Assembly (NCBI GenBank): GCA_013398175.1
Contig: VZRZ01002012.1
Span: 584,125-648,124, forward strand
Direction: 5' to 3'
DNA from: Climacteris rufus
Taxonomy: Eukaryota; Chordata; Aves; Passeriformes; Climacteridae
Length of the DNA: 64,000 bases
The notes beneath the pieces were generated by a model. That model was not told the DNA's origin, ran no database searches, and saw only the letters and a list, made by a program, of their open reading frames with translations. Within the stretch, counting starts at the first letter, position 1, and every line of letters begins with the position of its first letter. Shown here piece after piece: positions 34,871 to 48,229 of this stretch. The translations under genes were made by a program, and so were the position numbers.

Positions 34871-36579
34871 GGGAAAAAGCAAGTAAAAATAGCTGTGGAA
34901 ACTGTGGAAAATTAAGTTCTTTCCTTACCGGAGCTTCTTCATTTCAATGTTGCTTCCAAGATACTGCAGCCACTCCCCCACACTTGTCTTCTGTACTTCA
35001 CTTTGGCTCCAGGCCAAATCAATCCTTCCTTGACATTCCCTATGCTCTCTCCACAGCTATGGCACACCTGCCTCCATGGGACTCTACTCAGCACCTCAGT
35101 TTATATGCTACACTTTTATGTTCTTGTCAAACTTGTGAAAATCATTCACCACAACATTCACCTAATATTAACAGAGTCCTCACCAGCACAAGTAGTTGGG
35201 TACAAAGATGCATTATCATATATATAATTTTCTAGGCTACTTTCATTTCCATTTAAGCCGTTGAGAATTTGCAGTCATTTGGCTCCCTGCCTTTGCAGGA
35301 AGCAAATCTGGAGAAAAATGAATAAAAGCAATGCAGAGACAGATCAATGAGAACGATCAGAGAATAATAGGACAGGACTCACCTCCTTTAGTCAGTTTTC
35401 CATTTTAGTTTGTTTCAATAGCTAAAGAGGGAAGAGATTTTTTGCACAATCTTTAATTCAGATGTCAGTTCCAATACTTGAGGCTTGGCTGTTCTGAAAA
35501 AAAAATCAAAGTGTAGCAGTTAAAACTACTATCCTGAAACAAGATAAAATTATTAACATGGCAAGGATCTATGTATTCATTAAAAATCACAGCCATATTG
35601 AGAGGTTTTATAACAATGTTCCATGGTAAGATTTTTCACATGGTACCACACTTTCCTTCTGGCAGTAAAAAAGCACAAAAAAAGGAATATTTTGATTGTA
35701 TAATACTGCATTTGTGGTGCCATCACAAATGTTCTATTCTGCCTGCACAATGCATGAAGAGTTTGTTGGTTTTTTACAGAAAGATACAAAGACTAGTAGA
35801 CATGTGACTGCCTCAGTAAACCTCTGCAAGCTCACCTCTCCTCAATTCTCCCCTTCTACAACCTTTTCTCACACTACATAAGCACCATGAAGTCCTGCTG
35901 CTTGTGTCTGGAAAAGCAGAGGAGAATGGTGAGAAAATTTGAACCACCCAGCTGTATACACAGTGCTTCCCCACAGTAGTCAATGGGTAGTGGACAAAAT
36001 TGCAATGGCAAGTCACTGCACATTAAAATGATATAAACTGAAAATACTTATTTATGAGCCATTTTCTCTCTCTTGTAAGGAAAATTATATACATGTTTTT
36101 CCCTTTCTTATTTCTCCAGTACTACTTACTAAGACTAACAGAAATAAATAGCTTTCCTCTGTGTTCTATATTTGTTCTCTATGAGTCATCTCACTACTTC
36201 AAGTTTTGTTTCTCAGCACCTAAAGGTCTAGACTATTTTATTCTGTCTTTTTTCATGTGAACAATTTGTAAGTACAAGACAGAATAAGTGAATATTTTGT
36301 CTTGTAAATGCAGTTAACATCTCAAATCAAACTTTTACTGTAAAGCATATTAAAAGAGAAAAAAATTTACAGCTGGGGTGCTTTGATATTAACCTTGGAC
36401 TACAATGAAGATTTATCACTACAATAACTTATTTGATGTGTTCTTAAGTTATTTTAATCACTTGATGCTCACTCAAAGAAATACCCTCACACACCACAGT
36501 TAACTATTGGGGATCAGTTGTCAGAAAAAGCAAGTAAAAATTTTCAGAGCACAAATAAACTGAAAATATTACAAACTCA

Positions 36580-36735
36580 TGATTATAAAACTAGAAGAGA
36601 CCAATCCAATCAGAGTCTGATGTCCCATTTTCCATAGGCTAAAAAACTTCTATAAATGAATTGCTTTGGAAGTGGGATGTACATCAAGCTTTGGATTGAA
36701 ATTCTTCCAAGTAACCATCAAGAGGACAGGAACAA
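36580..36735 (-). mobile_element. Ancient CR1-type LINE 3' tail (minus, probable)
   Basis: The plus strand reads GATTATAAAACTAGAAGAGA, then CAGAGTCTGATGTCCCATTT and CCATAGGCTAAAAAAC, followed by GTACATCAAGCTTTGGATTG AAATTCTTCCA with a few bases between. The order resembles the complement of the same old CR1 type seen at 28361-28850: a tail with CTAAGGCCAGAAGGGACC, then AGTCTGACCTCCTG, then ACATCCAATCTTGATTTAAA. Divergence is high and a chance match is possible for individual pieces, but their order argues for homology. Confidence 0.4.
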
Positions 36736-38097
36736 CCTATATACACAAGAGGTGGTTATTTCTGGGAATTCCTTGACCTTTAAAGCAGTCAAACAAATGA
36801 AGGCTGCAGCTTCCTCTTTGTTACTGTCTTTATATTTATTATGAGTCCTGTTTCCAAGATAAACTAAATTCTGACACAGGTTCAGAGTCTCTGAAGTTAA
36901 TGTCAGCATAGAAACACATTCCACTAGCACTCCAACAACAGCACTTGTGTAGAGCTGGCTTTGAGGGCCTCAGGTATATAACTATCTTTAGTGTATTTCT
37001 TCTTAATTCTAAAACTAAATTTCCAATTCTATCTGTACATTTGGTCTTTCTTGGTTGGTTGTGCAGGTTTTTGTGTCAGAAATGGGAGAAAAAAATGTGT
37101 TTAAAGTAGGAAAATATGATGATAAAACTATCAGATTGGCAGTGGGATCAAGAGAGACGTACAGAACCAGAAACTGCTTTTAAATTATTTCAGAAACACA
37201 TAGATTTCCTGTTGACCTCTTTTGAGGAAGGCTTTAATTTGACTACAATATTGACTACATCATAACCCTTTCAGATTTTCCACAAGAGTATAAAATTGAC
37301 AGAGTATATTTAATTGCAACAAATAAACTGGATTGATTTTTCTTTATAAGATCTCCTTAGGGAGCTTACAAACATAAACCTCTTAGGGATCAGATCTGCC
37401 AGGTCTTTATGCAGAGCCTTCAGTTGTAAGGGCTTCTCTGAACACACTGAAATTTCCATGTTTGAAGATTTGCTTGAGAACCTTCCTGAATGGGCTTCTC
37501 TTAGCTGATGCTTTGCTTGGATAAGAGAACTTTTAACTTTTCAGATGTATTTCTTGATGACAGAGGCACTGAAGGCAGGCACTGTAAAGGTACCATTTGC
37601 ATCACATGAGTGTTAAGCACACTGTAAACCACCATGTAAAGTGCAAAAGAGAAAAATTGAGAGGAGCTTTCTGCAAACAAGCATGTGATAAAATTTTCAG
37701 AGATGGCCCAGACTACTGTGCTTCAGATTCTGTACTACACATGGTACTATCCACATCAACAGTCCAAATTAAACCAATATTGTTTTAATAGTTTTTAAAT
37801 TTCTTTAATTTTTCATCTGTTTTGCTTTTGGTCTTTCTTGTTTGTGTATGTCTATGCTTTATTTGCCCCCTTTCTCCATTTTGTATTTAATCAGAGAGAT
37901 ACAACCAGAAAAGGTTCATGAAAAGGTAAGATGATGATGGAATGCACAGAATTACTTCTGCATGAGGGAAAAATGAATAGGGTAATACTATAAAAAAAGA
38001 GGAAATTGAATAATGGAATATTATGAAAACATAATGCCTGACATGGAGAGGCTTAGTAAAGCTATTTTTTTCAGGTTGTTTGCCTCATTATGCCTAA
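36736..38097. other. Unique AT-rich non-coding sequence
   Basis: I see nothing recognisable. Short open frames carry no motif. Confidence 0.5.
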
Positions 38098-38300
38098 TGC
38101 AAGAACCAGAGGGCATGAAATGAAGTTGGTTAAGAGTCACATCCATAAAAAGAATGAAAGCTGAACAAATAAACAAAGAGGGGTGTCCCTTTCTGCAATG
38201 CACAGTTGTGCTATGGAACTCCTGGAACACAGGAGTCATGGAACACGGGAAGTTCCTGACAACAATCAGTGCCTTCAAGAGATGTCTGGAAAAGTGTGGG
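38098..38300 (+). mobile_element. Ancient LINE (CR1/L3-like) ORF2 C-terminal remnant (plus, probable)
   Basis: Translation of the plus strand from 38098 gives ARTRGHEMKL, similar to the DRTRGHxxKL block near the end of CR1-clade ORF2. After a frame change, VLWNSWNTGVMEHGK and an ISAFKRCLE stretch appear near 38207-38291. In the family these correspond to KLWNSLPQDVVEAKS and LxTFKRGLD. The spacing fits the family, although the fragment contains stops and shifts. No 3' tail is recognisable. It is an old, inactive remnant. Confidence 0.45.
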
Positions 38301-39589
38301 AAAATGAAATCCCCTGAATTTAGCTAACTACAAATGTTTAGAAACATCCAGTTTAGAAAGACCCAAAGTTCAAGACATCTGGAGGCTAAGAGTATATGTT
38401 TAACATGCTGTTATATTCTTTCTTTTGATCTCTGATGCATCAAACAGGGCATGGGGCAAAAATACTTTTGAGTTTCACATTGCAGCCACTTTTTGTAATT
38501 TTTTTAATGTGGTTTTAGTTAGATTCAGTCAAAAAAGAAACCTGGAAAAATGTTGCAAAGAATGGGAGCAAAGAATAACTTGGAAGAGGTGGCTAGGGAG
38601 GCTGTGGCATCTCCATCCTGAGAGACACTGAACACAGTTCAACAAGACACTCAGCAACCTGATAACTGCCCATTATTCCTTGCTATGTAAATTATGCTGT
38701 GAATCTGCAAATCTAAGAAATAGACTCTAATCATGTCTGTACCACTCCTGTGCATGACACCAATTCACAGTGTGACCATTATCATTAAACTAAATTTCAA
38801 TGCAGAAATGAAGGACGGGTTTTCAAGTGTTTTATTACATACTAAACCATCTCATTTCTCTTCGGCATGATGCTTCTTTATACTCTCAGTCTTCTGATGG
38901 CTTGCATAACTTTTATTTTAAAAGTATATACTATAAAGGAAATGGATCAATTTTTTACCTGATTTTTTCTTTCACCTTTTTCCACCACTTCTTATATTCT
39001 TAGTAAGCAATTCATAGCAAAAGTGCATGACTATCCATTTTTCTGTATGCAATATCAAGATACTGACCTACATTAACAACCCAAATCTGTTCCATTACAA
39101 ATGTGTAATCAGAGGGCCTTTATATATACAACACCCTTTCAATGAGGGTGTGTACCTATGGTGACAAATGGTAGATAATCTCTGATGTTCACAAGAGGCC
39201 TCTTTCAGACCATGATTTAGTGCATATTAAGCCATTAGCATGAACAATTTTTTACCTTTTTAAGCACTGGGCAGGAACTTCATAAATTTGGCACCCAAAT
39301 TATAGCAAAATAGTCATAATGACAGAAATTAGGACTGCCTAGTAACTACAGGCAAACGAACTTTCAAAGATTTAATTACAACCACACTAGTGTAGTAGTA
39401 ATGGGAATACCATAAAGGTTAGCAATGAGCAGAAAACTCAATCTTTTCCTACAAAGCCAAGACTGCAATATCACACACATTTATTGAACCTCATTTGTAA
39501 AATTAAGAGTCTCCCTCAGACAATTAAAAATCATGCTGAGTACTCAGCCACAGTAAATTACAAATATAATTAAGTAAATAATAAGAAAG

Positions 39590-40330
39590 CCCAAGTCCCT
39601 ACTTAAATATGCTGCCAATTCAGCTAATCCAAGCACAGGAAATATTAATGCAATACTTCAATGTCTATAGCTCAGCTCCTGATCTACAGTAATAATAACA
39701 CATTAAGATTTTGCTCATACTCAGAGGAAACCACTTATTTTCCCAGAGACAACTGGAGCACCAGGTTGCCAATAATAAGCTGCTCATATCTTCCATCATC
39801 CTGCTGGGGAAGGCAGGCTGAGAAGATGAGCACTTTTAGCCTGATTGTATTTGCCACCAATTATAGAGACACTGTCTTTTGACTGTACTTCACTGTTAAC
39901 AGAAAAGAAGCTAACCTGAAGGATTAAAATCAATGCCAATTAAAGGGCTCTGCAAAGTGTGTTTTTTAATTACGCTACTTTAGGAAGTCACTAGACAATT
40001 GCTATTGGCATTCCCTTGCTTCTGTATCCAAAGCTCAAACAACTTAAATCTTGAAAAAAGCTTCTGATTTCAGCAGCTGGCACACCAATGAGAAGAAATT
40101 TAACATTCTGTGATAGTAGTAAGTACTATGCAAGAAACGAAATGTGTCTAAAGCTATGCTGACAGCACATGTCACTTGCCAACAATGTACACTAGTGCTG
40201 ATATGAGCTGCTATCTGTTTACAAGCTCACAGAGAAAGGATTAAATACAATTTAATTAATTCAAACTTAAATATGTATTTATACCACTCTACAGCAGTGC
40301 GTGAATGGCAGACATTTCACTGTCTCACCA
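39590..40330. other. Candidate conserved non-coding element
   Basis: This is a repeat-free block with clustered homeodomain-like cores, including CAGCTAATCC at about 39622, ATTAATGCAATAC, CAATGCCAATTAAAGGGC at about 39931 and TTTAATTACGC at about 39965. The even composition and lack of long A/T runs contrast with the flanks. This is an inference from texture only. Confidence 0.22.
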
Positions 40331-40658
40331 TAATTGTATTATTCTCAGCTCAACTTCATAAATATTAATTGCTTTTGAAACTGAGTTATAAATCTGCACA
40401 TGAGATAAAGGAAAAATCCCAAGCACAGGCTTCCCCTCAACATCAATCCACAGGAGGAATAAAATATTGTCTATGAAATGTTCCTGCATCAGCACCAGTG
40501 GGAAGTTCTGCAGTCTATTCTTGTTGGAGGTAAATGGTTTTAATTTGCTCTTCACTGTAACTGAAACAATCAGTTACCTGAAACCTTAACATTTCCAAAC
40601 CTGTTTTTTAATCAGGAGAAGCTTTCACAGCTACTCACCAAGACTGCCCCACAGTGAG

Positions 40659-40685
40659 ATTTTTCATGCTATGTGCATGAAAAAT
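40659..40685. repeat. Perfect 11-bp hairpin
   Basis: ATTTTTCATGC (40659-40669) pairs with GCATGAAAAAT (40675-40685) around the 5-base loop TATGT. No T-run or gene end makes it a terminator. The role is unknown. Confidence 0.8.
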
Positions 40686-42710
40686 TTGGCGCTAAAGCAG
40701 GCAGAAATCTATAAACAGAAGAAAATTTTAAGAAAGGTCCAAAATTTTCTATTCCATCTACTGCTCAAGAGTGTATTTTAAACAGAAATAGTTACAAAAC
40801 ACAAAACTAAGAAGTGTGCTAGAGGGATGAGAGAAAGCAAAAGACCTGATTGCAACAGGCAAAAGGGCAAGGAAAGGAGGGCCACAGGCAGATCTATGGC
40901 CACAAGCAACACTTGCTCCTTACAGCTGCTGGTTTAATCCTGTTGATAATCCCTCACCCTGCCTTGTTTCCCTCTGGCTGACACGAATACTTGCAGTGAG
41001 GTCCAACTCTTACAAGGACTCACAAGCACTTGCAGTGAGTCTCCCCTCACACCGAGTGTGGAGCAAGAAGCAAGAATCTAGCCCAAAGAGCACTGCAGCT
41101 GCTGGGCAAAGACATCCACAAAGAATGAGAGGAGTCCAGACTTTGCAATGGGGCATATGGCACATATGCACTGTGAGCCCCATTTCAACTGTGTCAATGG
41201 CACAAGCAGTGGAACAGAATACATGGAAAAGTCTCATGAAATCTGCTGAGCACATTAACAGGTTAGTCAGCCTGTCCCTTGCTCCTAAGAAGGAAGGAAA
41301 CATGACAGAAAAATTGTAGCCCATGATTATTACATATAAAATAATTTCAGTGTGAAGCACTGTACAGAGATCTGTCAATTCAATTCCCCTTTCCATTTGA
41401 TACTTATGTATGGAGAGAAATATTTATTCACACCACATAGGTGATGGAAATCTCTGCATTGCACCTGCACAGTGAAGTGTTTCAAACAAACCAACCAGCT
41501 ACAATCTTTTTCTTTCACATACTCTTATACATCCTATGGAATTTATGACTAGAATACCTGTATGCCATACAAGTGCTTGTAACACAACATAGGTTTAAAA
41601 ACCTGTGTGCCTCAAATAACATTTCCACAAATGCATAACAGTCCTTCCCAAATTACCCCCGTCTCCATATTTCTCATACAGCCTTTACACTGTATCAATT
41701 CACCCTGAATTTTGGGAGCACATAGCAGCAAATGTGTCAGCAGCACTTCAAGAATTGCTGTGCTTTTAAACCACTCCAAGTTTTCATCTGTCTCTTTCCT
41801 AAAATAGCATGACAGGCAGTGGAATACAGGAAACAAAAAAACAAGTTTTATTGTTTTTCCTGGTACACAGTGAAAAGTAGTCAATTTCACAGTACATCTT
41901 CCAGAACTTACACATAAATTTTAAACATGTCCAGCTCAGGTTTCAATGCATGAAATCCTACTTCTCCAATCATCAAAATTCCCTTTGCTTTGAAATGCTG
42001 AAAAACTGCTTCCAGCCTAAATAGCAATCATGAGGCATTTGAGCAGGTTTTGATACTGAACATGCTAAAAAAATGGCATCTGGCTGTTGCAGGGACAAAC
42101 TCCCAGCTACACAGTTGGTTGAAAATGCACTGTGTAGTAAAGAACTCTACCTGTGCAGCACTGTTAGGAATCTGCAAGCGGGGATACTTTGATAATCTGA
42201 TCATAATTTTTCATAAAGGTTACATTTCTAGTAACATAAATCAATCTGTGTAACAGATCATCTGTCAAAATATGTAAGAGGACATTTATTTCTCTTTATT
42301 ATTTTCTGTTCAAAAAAGTCTCTCTTTTTTCCTTCATGTGGTCCATGTCCTTCCACACTTGCTTTGGGGCCAAAGCTAAACATCACTATGTATAAATATG
42401 TGACAGGGGCTTTCCCTGCAAGTCTTCATGGCTAAAACATCTGGCTAGGTAATGGTTTTCAAATACTGTGCAAAATTTTTCATGTTCAGTCATCATCCAT
42501 TGGCTGTACTTAAACTCAGACCTTCAAAACTGTTGAACAAGGCTCTGGATATTACACTGGATGTGGAAAAAACCTGTCAACAGGTTTATATGAGGAAAGT
42601 TTACTCCTGCATGAATTCCCACCAAAGAGAACTGTATTTGTTAGTCAAGGCACATTAGGGATTATGTCCTGCACAAATAAGCATTCCTTTAATTGGTAGA
42701 GAAATTGCCA

Positions 42711-42742
42711 TTTTATATTATTTTATATTATTTTATTTTATT
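42711..42742. repeat. (TTTTATATTA)n tandem repeat
   Basis: Two perfect 10-base units are followed by TTTTATTTTA. Confidence 0.85.
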
Positions 42743-43719
42743 GATATACCATTTATAACCATGTATTTTTCCACCTTGTCAAGTTGAGAACAAAAGACCT
42801 AAGCAAGTTCAAATTACCTTGCTAATATAGCTGGTTCAGAAGTGTACAAAATAACCTTATATGTCCCAGGCTTAAATTATGGCAAGTATAGGTAAGTTCC
42901 TGATGCACATATAACAAAAATGAAGAACTACCTTGTACAAAGTATATATTTATTCATAGCTATGAATTATTTATTATTTTTTCTTTAAAAAATTAACAGA
43001 CAATACTGTCAGGTTGACTCTACAAAGATTAGATTCAAAGATAAAGATGCTCTTTATTTTGTGCTAATAAGCAGGGCATATCAAGACACTTTTATGGAGT
43101 CATGAATGTGGTACATTAGTCCCAGGATTTTGCTGCTGGCCTTTTGCTGCTTACACTAGCTGCCAATGTTGCTGTTGATTTGAATGGGAACATAGGTTGA
43201 AGCAAAAACTTTTTAAAAATCACACATGATGTAATTAGGTTTATTATATCTCACCACATAAGCAATGGTTTTCAATTATATTTTACTGTGACAAAATTGA
43301 AAAAAAATCACCTAATCAGGAAAATTTTTATACATTTTTTTTTTAATTATAGACTTTGCAGCATACCAGTATGCAAAATAATTGTCCATTGACAAAGAGA
43401 GAACACAACTCCTGTAACTGCATGCTGGGTTTTTTTGCTTAATTCATCTGTTAACTGCTTGAATAGTTAGTTTGTGCAGTACTTAGGAAATGTAAAATAG
43501 AAATAAGTTCTAATTAATCATTTATATAACATTCAACTACAGCTACAAATTGTAAAAATATAACAAAAAATATGAAATACATAATAGTGAAGAATGAACC
43601 CTTTGTTTCTGAACTTCCTTTATCAGGGAAAACAAAACAGGAAAGCAGTCACAGGCAGCAAACAGGGGCTATAGCTGCAGAAACCCTGCTCCACAGTGAG
43701 CAACAGAAGCAAGAGATGA

Positions 43720-43990
43720 GGTGAATGAGTGATACCAACAGCATGGCCCAAGTGCTTGCATTAAGGAGCACATATGGCGGAAAGGAGGCAGAACTGCAAG
43801 GAAAAAATGACAGTTTCATTGAATTGCGAACGAGAGGTAATAATTTCAACATCCACTGTGACAGAATACTTCTATGTGTTATTACAAGCTGCTGCCTTAG
43901 ACCAATTAATCAATGGAATCATTTGATGCAACAGCATTTAGTGTAGTAAGGTTGGAAGTGGAAGGTGCTGCTGATAGCGCTTTCTGATGA
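43720..43990. other. Candidate conserved non-coding element
   Basis: This is a compact, repeat-free block containing GCATTAAGGAGCACATATGG, TTACAAGCTGCTGCC, and AGACCAATTAATCAATGGAA with TCATTTGATG. The dense homeodomain/TALE-like cores suggest an enhancer-type element. Inference only. Confidence 0.22.
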
Positions 43991-46598
43991 CCTAATGAAC
44001 CTGCTCGAACTGGAACACCAGTTTCTGCTGTCAGAACAACTTAAGAGCTGAGGATAAAGAGGAGACAGCATTTATCACTTCTTCCAAGTCCAAAATCATG
44101 CATAGACGGATAAAGCAAATGGAACAGAGTACCTAGTGATTGTAAAAAAGCAGGAGAAAGCATCCAGTGGTATAAAACATGCAGAAACACCTGAGAGACC
44201 TGCTGCTCTAAGAATAAAACTATCTTGAGTTCTACGAAAACACCCACAATGGATGACAAGAAAAAGAACCTGCGCATCATTTATGCCAAGAGTTAAACAC
44301 TTGATAGTTAACAAGAAAGAAAGTTAGTTAGAGCATTCTGCAGGTGAAAATAAAAGTCTTCCAAAATACTTTTGCCGTGACTTTTAAAGTTACACAACAA
44401 GTAATAATGATAGCTTAAATGTACAACTAGATATGAAAAGGTAAAACTAACCAATAGGACAAAAGATGAAAAACAAAGTTAACATTCATCATCATAAGTA
44501 AGAATATCAACAGTCTTAGATAGTATTATTTCTAGATCAAGTTTTCCATATGAGAAGAAAAGGAAGTTTTAATCTAACTTTATGAAGAGATGCATTTCTG
44601 TTCCTTATTTTCTGATTTTCTTCAGCCTGCCAGTATATGCAAAACAGTCTGCAGAGATGACTTAGTGGCACAAGATTTAAGGGTTTTTTCACATTGCTTT
44701 AAATATAAAGAATGCTGAAGAGTCTGGTGGATGCATATATTGAGAGATTAAGAAGCCAAAACCATTTTGAAATGCCATTGTTAAATTCATCAAATTATGC
44801 CCAAAATATCCATCAGAGTTCATCAGCAATTTTAAATTAATTTATTCTGGCACATTATTAATTCTTTTCATATTTCATTTTTGTGAGTCTTCATTTTTTA
44901 AGTTTGGCGAATCTGCATTGTTTTAATTATTTATTATTTATGAAGTGCTCTTTAAGATCTAGTTCTAAGACAAGCAAGGGTAACATTTTTATGTACTCTG
45001 TATTTTATATTGGTTACCATTATTAAGGCCAAGTATCCAGGAATCAGAGTTTTATTATTCTGGAAGGCAATATGGGCACCCTCTTTCAATGGACAACCTT
45101 AAAATGACATGTAAATCAGAGTTTTAACTTAATGGTCATGAGACATAGGAAAAGTTAGTTAATAAGTTTTCACAAGAACAGGTGATTTTTAGTGTTTCTG
45201 GGCTAGCAATGTCATAGAAGTCCCACAGAATTCAGAAAATACCCCAAACAGCTAAATTTTCATTACATGCTACAAAAATTTTTATTGTTTAAGCTTGTAA
45301 TGACATGCTGGGTGCTACATAGTGCATGACTCACATTGCTAATGAAGACTTTGTAACAAAACTGGCAGTATCCTAAGTATATCCATCGCATTTTTAACAG
45401 ACCACTCAGTAAATTTTGCATAATGGCAAATATCAACCTTAGAATGGAAAACCATCCTCAAAATATCATCAGGTTATTTCTTCAGATGGCTCTTACCTTT
45501 TCCCATTTTTTATTTAACTACTGTGACAGAGAAATCAATTCTTGAAATGAGAAAATTCCTTTCGGAAATTATTTGAATAAGTAGAGTATTTTCTGTTTCA
45601 TTTTTCCCAATCCATAAAAATGTACTCCCTAGCCCTCTAGAAAAACTCTTCTCCTGTTTGGAACTTTGTCGCTGTTGACTTTTCAAATTCTCATTTAGTC
45701 AACTATGATCTCTAAAGTCCTTCTATTTATTGCAGTAATACTTATAAAATAACATATTCAGCAATGGATAATTCTGAGATTTTTTTTTTAACAAAAGCTC
45801 TTGAGGAAGTGATTAATAACTCACTGGGAAAATAAGCCATTAATGTCTTTGGCACTGTCTGTATATAATGTTGGCTGAATGTCTGAATGTGTTCACTTTG
45901 TTCCTTTGCGGTCTGAACTGTTGATTGATAACATTGGCTTCTGTCTGCTGCATAGCAGAAGACATCAGATCAGAGACACTTTCATTCTGGGTTTCTGAAC
46001 CCAAAATACCACAACAATACAGTATCTAAGTGCTCCAGCACTTGAATAACACTCTTTTGTAGCAGCCAGTTGCAATACAAACATCAGATTTGTAGATTTG
46101 CACACTTTTGGTAAATACATTTTGTGTTCTGGACTGCCTTGACAAACCATGTCTGTCTAGGTGTTCAGCAGCTGACTGTCATACAGAATCCACCACTAAA
46201 TGGCAGATTTCACTCAAATTGCTGGCACTCAAAACTTCTCATTATGGCATGTTATAAGCAGGACTTGAGTGGTCAGATTGTCCATCCATAAATGTTAGCC
46301 TGTGATTTGCAAAGAAATCTTCACATGGGTGGATCCTTCATTTAAACTGACATAGACTTCTCCACTGAAGTTCCTCTTATGAAAAAGTTAAAAACAAATT
46401 GATGAGTCAAGTGCAAAGACAGAAGTTTTGTAACAAAAATTCAAATCACTACATTGAATGCTGGTTTAATTTTATTAACAGTTTTTCAATTAGACTTCTG
46501 GCCTGAAGCAATTGAACTACTTCACTTGGTACTTAAAAACGTATCAGCACTATAAATGGATAAATTTTCCTAAGAAGTAGATACAATAGATGCTATTT

Positions 46599-46643
46599 TA
46601 AAACAACAAAAACCAAAACAGAACAAAACAAAACAAGAAAAAA
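46599..46643. repeat. (CAAAA)n A-rich simple repeat
   Basis: AAAACAACAAAAACCAAAAC followed by AGAACAAAACAAAACAAG. Confidence 0.8.
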
Positions 46644-47630
46644 GGCCTTTATTTAGCATGCAAGTACAATGACTGCTGGCTTTCTGTCTAAGAAACAAGT
46701 ATGATTTGATGGGTTTTTAAATAGTTTCCTAGCATTTTTTTCTAAGTAGCCTGAAGAAATAAAATTGTGAGCCTGATTTTGTCTTTTCAACCCGAATGAG
46801 TCACAACTAAAGATTTTTAATGCATTCTTTGCAAAAAACATCATATCATGAGATCACTGAACACAATATGTATCATTGCAAATTGCTTTTATAAAGAAAT
46901 TGCTATGCCATTTGAATAAAACTTGGTAAAATAGACTTTCACCAAATGCCTTCACCAGGATTTGCTTCCACCTGATTTTTTTTTTCATCACCAAACTGGT
47001 AAAAAATAGCCTCATTACTTGGCTGAGCATTTTGTGGCTTTCAGATTTTTCTGTTGAAATTCTGGAGTACCAGACAAACCTCCAGTCAAACCTCTGAACC
47101 AGGCCTAACTGTAACATCTATCTACTGTTCTGCTAATTACAACCTCGGCCAAAACGTTAAAACCAACCACATCAGGACAAGAAACAGATACCAATATCCT
47201 GCTTACTGAACTCAAACCAGAGTCTTCCTACACATTACTCAGAATTACTATTGTGCAGTACCTTTACTGAGTCCTAATATTGATAAGCATGGGATGTTAA
47301 GGTTGGCCAAGCCAACAAAAAATTCTACAGTAACCCCTGTGATTTACCAAAGCTGATTGCAACAATAGCAACCTTACAACCGCATTATCCTCACTTGCAC
47401 TCCAATAACAAAATTTTTATCTGGGAAGACTTTTTTCTTCAAGAATAATTATCAGGTAGAATGTTATGTAGAAATTGGAATGTTATTCCAACGTATCCTA
47501 GTATCACATCCACAACAGATCAAAACCAGGAAAGTTAAAGAAGATCCAAGTCACAGAACTGCTGCCATGTCCCTTATAGTAGGACGACTGATCTACTTCA
47601 GTTCCCAAAGGTCCAGCTAAGGTAATGCAT

Positions 47631-47668
47631 GAGGTTCAATCACTGATCTGAGGTTGAATTACTGATCT
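47631..47668. repeat. 19-bp tandem duplication
   Basis: GAGGTTCAATCACTGATCT is directly followed by GAGGTTGAATTACTGATCT, with two differences. Confidence 0.85.
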
Positions 47669-48215
47669 ATAGCAAATCTACCCCACCTATGAGAATCATT
47701 ATCTTACCTACCTTTTATTTGCTCACTCTCAAAATTAAAATCTCTTTTTCTAAATTTACATTTCCCCCCAATACTTTCTTCCATTTTGAAAGCAAAAAAG
47801 ATACAGTTGACAAGTTTCAATTTGTGATGGGGCAGAAAATTATTGAAAACCATGCAGTATCTTGAGATCCTGAATGTCAGAATACAGAAATCCTGGTGAA
47901 AAAAAGAATTTTGTATGTAAAATATTGGACTGGTATCATATCTGTTTGAAACTAAGTCATCCATGTGTTATTCCATACAGGGAGATGAACTGAAGTGCCA
48001 TAATTGACAATTTCATTGGCAATACTGAAGTGGAAGCTCTTAAGACTATAATCAAAAGCAGAGGGATTGATATACAATGGCAAGAAGGATGGTATTTGCA
48101 GGGCTGCTCCTAATGTCATAATTTGCCCAGCAGCATGACAAGCAAGTGTAGAATCTTTGCAACAGTCTGGACAGAGTTGTCCTATGCATTTCTGGACTGT
48201 GTTTCTCTCTGATGT

Positions 48216-48229
48216 AAAAAAAAAAAAAA
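48216..48229. repeat. Poly-A run
   Basis: Fourteen A residues in otherwise unique sequence. Confidence 0.85.

Larger units (their letters stand above)
32728..36579. other. Unique AT-rich non-coding sequence with microsatellites
   Basis: I see no gene. It holds a GT run, a 21-bp tandem repeat, a (TATC)n array and an A-rich tract, each listed separately. The open frame at 34783-35235 (150 codons) shows no domain and normal background composition, so I treat it as chance. Confidence 0.5.

Noticed and set aside
34783..35235. 150-codon open frame (plus)
   Set aside because: It starts beside a poly-A tract, shows no recognisable motif, and overlaps another open frame in a different phase. Chance is the better explanation.
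40996..41396. Overlapping open frames on both strands in a G+C-richer patch
   Set aside because: I could not see any domain, signal peptide or splice context. The two frames are mirror images of the same low-stop sequence.
47280..47330. Possible CR1 tail (GGGATGTTAAGGTTGG)
   Set aside because: The similarity is limited to a few bases around AAGGTTGG and is not convincing.
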